A stretch of DNA of 8,333 nt, from assembly GCA_023387585.1 (NCBI GenBank), contig JAEWHZ010000262.1, positions 1-8,333 of the forward strand, written 5' to 3'. The translations under genes were made by a program, and so were the position numbers. Numbering within the stretch: position 1 is the stretch's first letter; each line of letters begins with the position of its first letter. The stretch is from Pseudomonadota bacterium. GTDB taxonomy: Bacteria; Pseudomonadota; Alphaproteobacteria; Rhizobiales; Devosiaceae. Shown here piece by piece: positions 6,450 through 8,333 of the stretch. Under the pieces are notes generated by a model. It did not search any database and was not told where the DNA came from. It saw nothing but the letters and a program-made list of their open reading frames with translations.

Positions 6450-6965
6450 TTACCGGCCGTTGCCGTCCGACCTGCCCAAAAGCGCGTGTCCCAGGGTCCG
6501 CAGCGCTTCGCGCAGGCCGTCATCCTCCACATGAGCGATGGTGTCGGAGACCGTCGTCCGCGTCCTCTCGCTCGGCTTGTCGCGGTTTTCGCCGAGCGCG
6601 GCTGAACCGGGGGTGAACGGATCCGGCGATACGCGCACCGACCCGACCAGCACATAGCCGAAATAGCGGTTGACGCTCTGGGCGATGCGCCCGGCCTCAT
6701 GGGTGAGCGCCAGCGCGTGCCCGGGCGCGGCTCGCAGCCACAGCGTCGCCCCCGCGCCCTCGGCATTGCGCGGCCACACCAGCCTGTCGGGCACGCTGAG
6801 CGCGCCATAGGGCGCCGGTGCGATGGCCTGCCAATGGGCGACGAGATCGCGCGAGGCGAAGCCGCGCTTGCGCAACGCGGGGTCGATGACCCGGCCCAGC
6901 GCCTCGGCGACGGAGACGGTCGCATTGCGCCGCTTCGGGGGCTTTTCGCTGGACGGTTTTGCCAT
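6450..6965 (-). CDS. dciA: DciA-like DUF721 protein (predicted replicative helicase loader)
   Basis: DUF721 proteins related to DciA recruit or load the replicative helicase DnaB in bacteria lacking DnaC/DnaI. The 171-residue protein has a basic N-terminus (MAKPSSEKPPKRRN), then VAEALGRVIDPALRKRGF and the family tryptophan W45 in LVAHWQAIAP, a Pro/Val segment (52-66), a beta strand ATLWLRA (73-79), and NRYFGYVLVGSVRV (99-112). The C-terminal third (about 118-171) is polar, with one last helix GLREALRTLGHALLG. The start is ATG 6965; the reading frame is open to 7106, but that would overlap mutY and add low-complexity sequence. No SD is seen, and the -10 element sits only 7 nt before the ATG, so the mRNA may be leaderless. 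It is divergent from mutY (73 nt). The domain call is firm; the helicase-loading role is inferred from the family, and the symbol is tentative. Confidence 0.85.
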   Translation of the reverse strand: MAKPSSEKPPKRRNATVSVAEALGRVIDPALRKRGFASRDLVAHWQAIAPAPYGALSVPDRLVWPRNAEGAGATLWLRAAPGHALALTHEAGRIAQSVNRYFGYVLVGSVRVSPDPFTPGSAALGENRDKPSERTRTTVSDTIAHVEDDGLREALRTLGHALLGRSDGNGR

Positions 6966-6972
6966 GAGGCGA

Positions 6973-6981
6973 ATTTTAGCA
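6973..6981 (-). promoter_or_regulatory. Extended -10 promoter of dciA
   Basis: The minus strand reads TGC-TAAAAT (6981-6973), an extended -10 element, with no good -35 in the C-rich stretch before it. The hexamer ends 7 nt before the A of the dciA ATG, so transcription would start at or next to the start codon. It lies in the 73-nt divergent gap shared with mutY. Confidence 0.5.
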
Positions 6982-7038
6982 CGGGGGAGAGGGGGATGGC
7001 CACTTGAGCCGGCGGCCGGGCCGGGCGAAGGGGAGACG

Positions 7039-8148
7039 ATGACGAGCGCCCCCGAACTCGATGTGCCGATAGATGCCGGCGCCGTGCTGGCCTGGTACGA
7101 CGCCAATGCGCGCGACCTGCCCTGGCGCGTGCCGCCGGCGGCGCGGCGGGCCGGCGTGCTGCCCGATCCCTATCGCGTCTGGCTCAGCGAGGTGATGCTG
7201 CAACAGACCACCATCGGCGCCGTGAAATCCTACTTCGCCCGCTTCACCGCCGCCTGGCCCGATGTCGAGGCGCTGGCGGCGGCGCCGCTCGATGCGGTGC
7301 AGCGCGAATGGGCGGGGCTGGGCTATTACGCCCGCGCACGGAATCTGCATGCCTGCGCCCGCCTGGTGGCGGAGGCGCATGGCGGTCAATTTCCCGCGAG
7401 CGCTGCGGCGCTTTCCGGCCTGCCGGGCATCGGCGCCTATACCAGCGCCGCCATCGCCGCGATCTGCCGGGACGAGCGCGTCGGCGTGCTCGACGGCAAT
7501 GTCGAGCGCGTCCTGACCCGCTACTGGGCCGTGAAGCAGCCCGTCGCGGCCGTCAAGCCGGCCCTGCGCGCGGCGCTGACGCGCTTCGTGCCCGAACGGG
7601 CCGGCGATTTCGCCCAGGCGATGATGGATATCGGGGCGACGATCTGCGCCCCGCGCAACGCAGCCTGCATGCTGTGCCCGCTCGCCCCCGATTGCCGTGG
7701 GCGGCAGGAGGGCAATCCGACGCTCTATCCGATCAAGGCGGTCAGGCCCGAGCGGCCGACGCGCCATGGCCATGCCTTCGTGCTGCGCGATGCGGATGGC
7801 GACATCTATCTGCGCCGGCGCGTGCCGAAGGGCCTTTTGGGCGGCATGACCGAGGTGCCGACTTCCGACTGGATCGGCGAGGCTCACGCGGCGGATTTCC
7901 CGCTCGCCGGCGACTGGCGCGCCCATGGCTCGGTGGAGCACGTCTTCACCCATTTCCGGCTTTTGCTCGACGTCTGGTCGCTCGAAGCGGTCGACGGCGC
8001 GGCGCTGGGCGAGGGCTGGTGGGCACCCGTGGAAACGCTCGATTCCGAGGCGCTGCCCAGCGTCTTCCGCAAGGTGCTGGCGGCCGCGATGGATGGTCCG
8101 CGCAAAAGAAAACCGCCGGGGGTTACCCGGCGGAAAAGTGGAGCCTGA
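7039..8148 (+). CDS. mutY: Adenine DNA glycosylase MutY
   Basis: MutY removes adenine mispaired with 8-oxoguanine, preventing G:C to T:A mutations. The 369-residue protein is complete. The catalytic domain has the Glu in SEVMLQQT (E51), helix-hairpin-helix LPGIGAYTSAA (128-138, with Y134 at the position of E. coli S120), catalytic Asp in VLDGNVERV (D152), and a 4Fe-4S site C203-X6-C210-X2-C213-X5-C219. The C-terminal Nudix-like 8-oxoG reader (about 242-350) shows GHAFVLRD, GLLGGMTEVP (265-274) and HVFTHF (301-306). ATG 7039 follows AAGGGGAG (7028-7035); the frame is open upstream to 6823 but that would overlap dciA. It is the only plus-strand gene, divergent from dciA and convergent with ccrM, 18 nt between stops. 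A short basic tail (about 352-369) is partly encoded by the ccrM terminator. I see no clear promoter. Confidence 0.97.
   Translation: MTSAPELDVPIDAGAVLAWYDANARDLPWRVPPAARRAGVLPDPYRVWLSEVMLQQTTIGAVKSYFARFTAAWPDVEALAAAPLDAVQREWAGLGYYARARNLHACARLVAEAHGGQFPASAAALSGLPGIGAYTSAAIAAICRDERVGVLDGNVERVLTRYWAVKQPVAAVKPALRAALTRFVPERAGDFAQAMMDIGATICAPRNAACMLCPLAPDCRGRQEGNPTLYPIKAVRPERPTRHGHAFVLRDADGDIYLRRRVPKGLLGGMTEVPTSDWIGEAHAADFPLAGDWRAHGSVEHVFTHFRLLLDVWSLEAVDGAALGEGWWAPVETLDSEALPSVFRKVLAAAMDGPRKRKPPGVTRRKSGA
8104..8133 (-). terminator. Rho-independent terminator of ccrM, inside the 3' end of mutY
   Basis: On the minus strand CCGCCGGG and CCCGGCGG form a perfect 8-bp stem (8133-8126 with 8120-8113) around loop TAACC, followed by TTTTCTTTT (8112-8104). 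It starts 33 nt after the ccrM stop. On the plus strand the downstream side is AAAAG, so it should not stop mutY transcription. The stem encodes MutY residues 359-365 (PPGVTRR). Confidence 0.8.
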
Positions 8149-8166
8149 CGATTGGAGGTCGGGGGT

Positions 8167-8333
8167 TCAGGCCGACAGGAGCTGCATTTCCTCGCGCACC
8201 AGGGCGCGAAGCGTGTCGATGGGTGCAAGCCCGGCGGGCGTTGCATGGTGCCAGAACGTCCAGCCATTGCAGGCTTGCGCGCCCTGAACGAGTGCGCCGA
8301 CCTTGTGGATGGAGCCCTGGTGCCGCCCTGACA
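8167..8333 (-). CDS. ccrM: CcrM-type GANTC adenine-N6 DNA methyltransferase (C-terminal end, gene runs off the right edge)
   Basis: CcrM methylates adenine in GANTC and ties methylation state to the cell cycle in Alphaproteobacteria. Only the last 54 codons and the stop (8167-8169) are in the window. They read SGRHQGSIHKVGALVQGAQA then CNGWTFWHH, and end IDTLRALVREEMQLLSA. GSIHKVGA.VQGA..CNGWTFWH is the signature of the C-terminal (RAMA-type) domain of CcrM, required for target recognition, not of the catalytic core, which lies beyond the right edge. The neighbouring mutY and a terminator 33 nt after the stop support a separate transcription unit. Confidence is high for the family, although catalytic motifs cannot be checked here. 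Confidence 0.88.
   Translation of the reverse strand, partial: SGRHQGSIHKVGALVQGAQACNGWTFWHHATPAGLAPIDTLRALVREEMQLLSA

Noticed and set aside
6823..7038. N-terminal extension of mutY to 6823
   Set aside because: It would run over the dciA coding region; ATG 7039 has a strong SD and gives the normal MutY N-terminus.
6966..7106. N-terminal extension of dciA to 7106
   Set aside because: It would overlap the mutY start, adds low-complexity residues, and contains the -10 element.
1..8333. CRISPR array, insertion sequence, tRNA, toxin-antitoxin or defence system
   Set aside because: No direct repeat array, transposase motif, tRNA-like cloverleaf or small paired ORFs are seen. Every stretch is accounted for by conserved housekeeping genes, and CcrM is a cell-cycle methyltransferase, with no restriction gene visible here.

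Overview
This GC-rich window is an ordinary, fully coding chromosomal stretch of an alphaproteobacterium, most likely of the order Hyphomicrobiales (Rhizobiales). Three things point there: the C-terminal end of a CcrM-type GANTC methyltransferase, an F0-only ATP synthase cluster (atpI-atpB-atpE-b') with no F1 genes beside it, and the order ccrM / mutY / DUF721 (dciA) / dsbA-like / smc. Genus cannot be told from the sequence alone. There is no RNA gene, insertion sequence, phage gene or CRISPR array, and no gene-free stretch longer than about 170 bases.

Right to left, following the minus strand on which all genes but one lie: the 3' end of ccrM (8167-8333) converges on mutY (7039-8148, the only plus-strand gene). 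mutY is divergent from dciA (6450-6965), a predicted helicase-loader protein whose start codon sits where transcription should begin (candidate leaderless mRNA). dciA is followed by an exported DsbA-like thiol oxidoreductase (5712-6359) and a full-length SMC chromosome-segregation ATPase (2178-5633).

A 170-base gap then holds a good -35/-10 promoter (TTGACA, 17 nt, TATGTT) and a small dyad upstream of it. This promoter drives the F0 operon: atpI (1624-2007), atpB subunit a (812-1588), atpE subunit c (521-748) and a b' subunit gene that leaves the window at its left edge (1-415). A 12-bp GC-rich hairpin with a short U run separates atpE from the b' gene and may lower downstream expression relative to the c subunit, which is needed in many copies per enzyme.

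Functionally the window combines membrane bioenergetics (the proton channel of ATP synthase) with chromosome maintenance: DNA methylation (CcrM), A:8-oxoG repair (MutY), helicase loading (DciA) and chromosome segregation (SMC). No new defence or mobile system is visible. The points most worth a second look are the long, proline/alanine/glutamate-rich, lysine- and arginine-free N-terminal extension of subunit b', the ccrM terminator embedded inside the mutY coding end, the candidate leaderless dciA start, and the hairpin after atpE.
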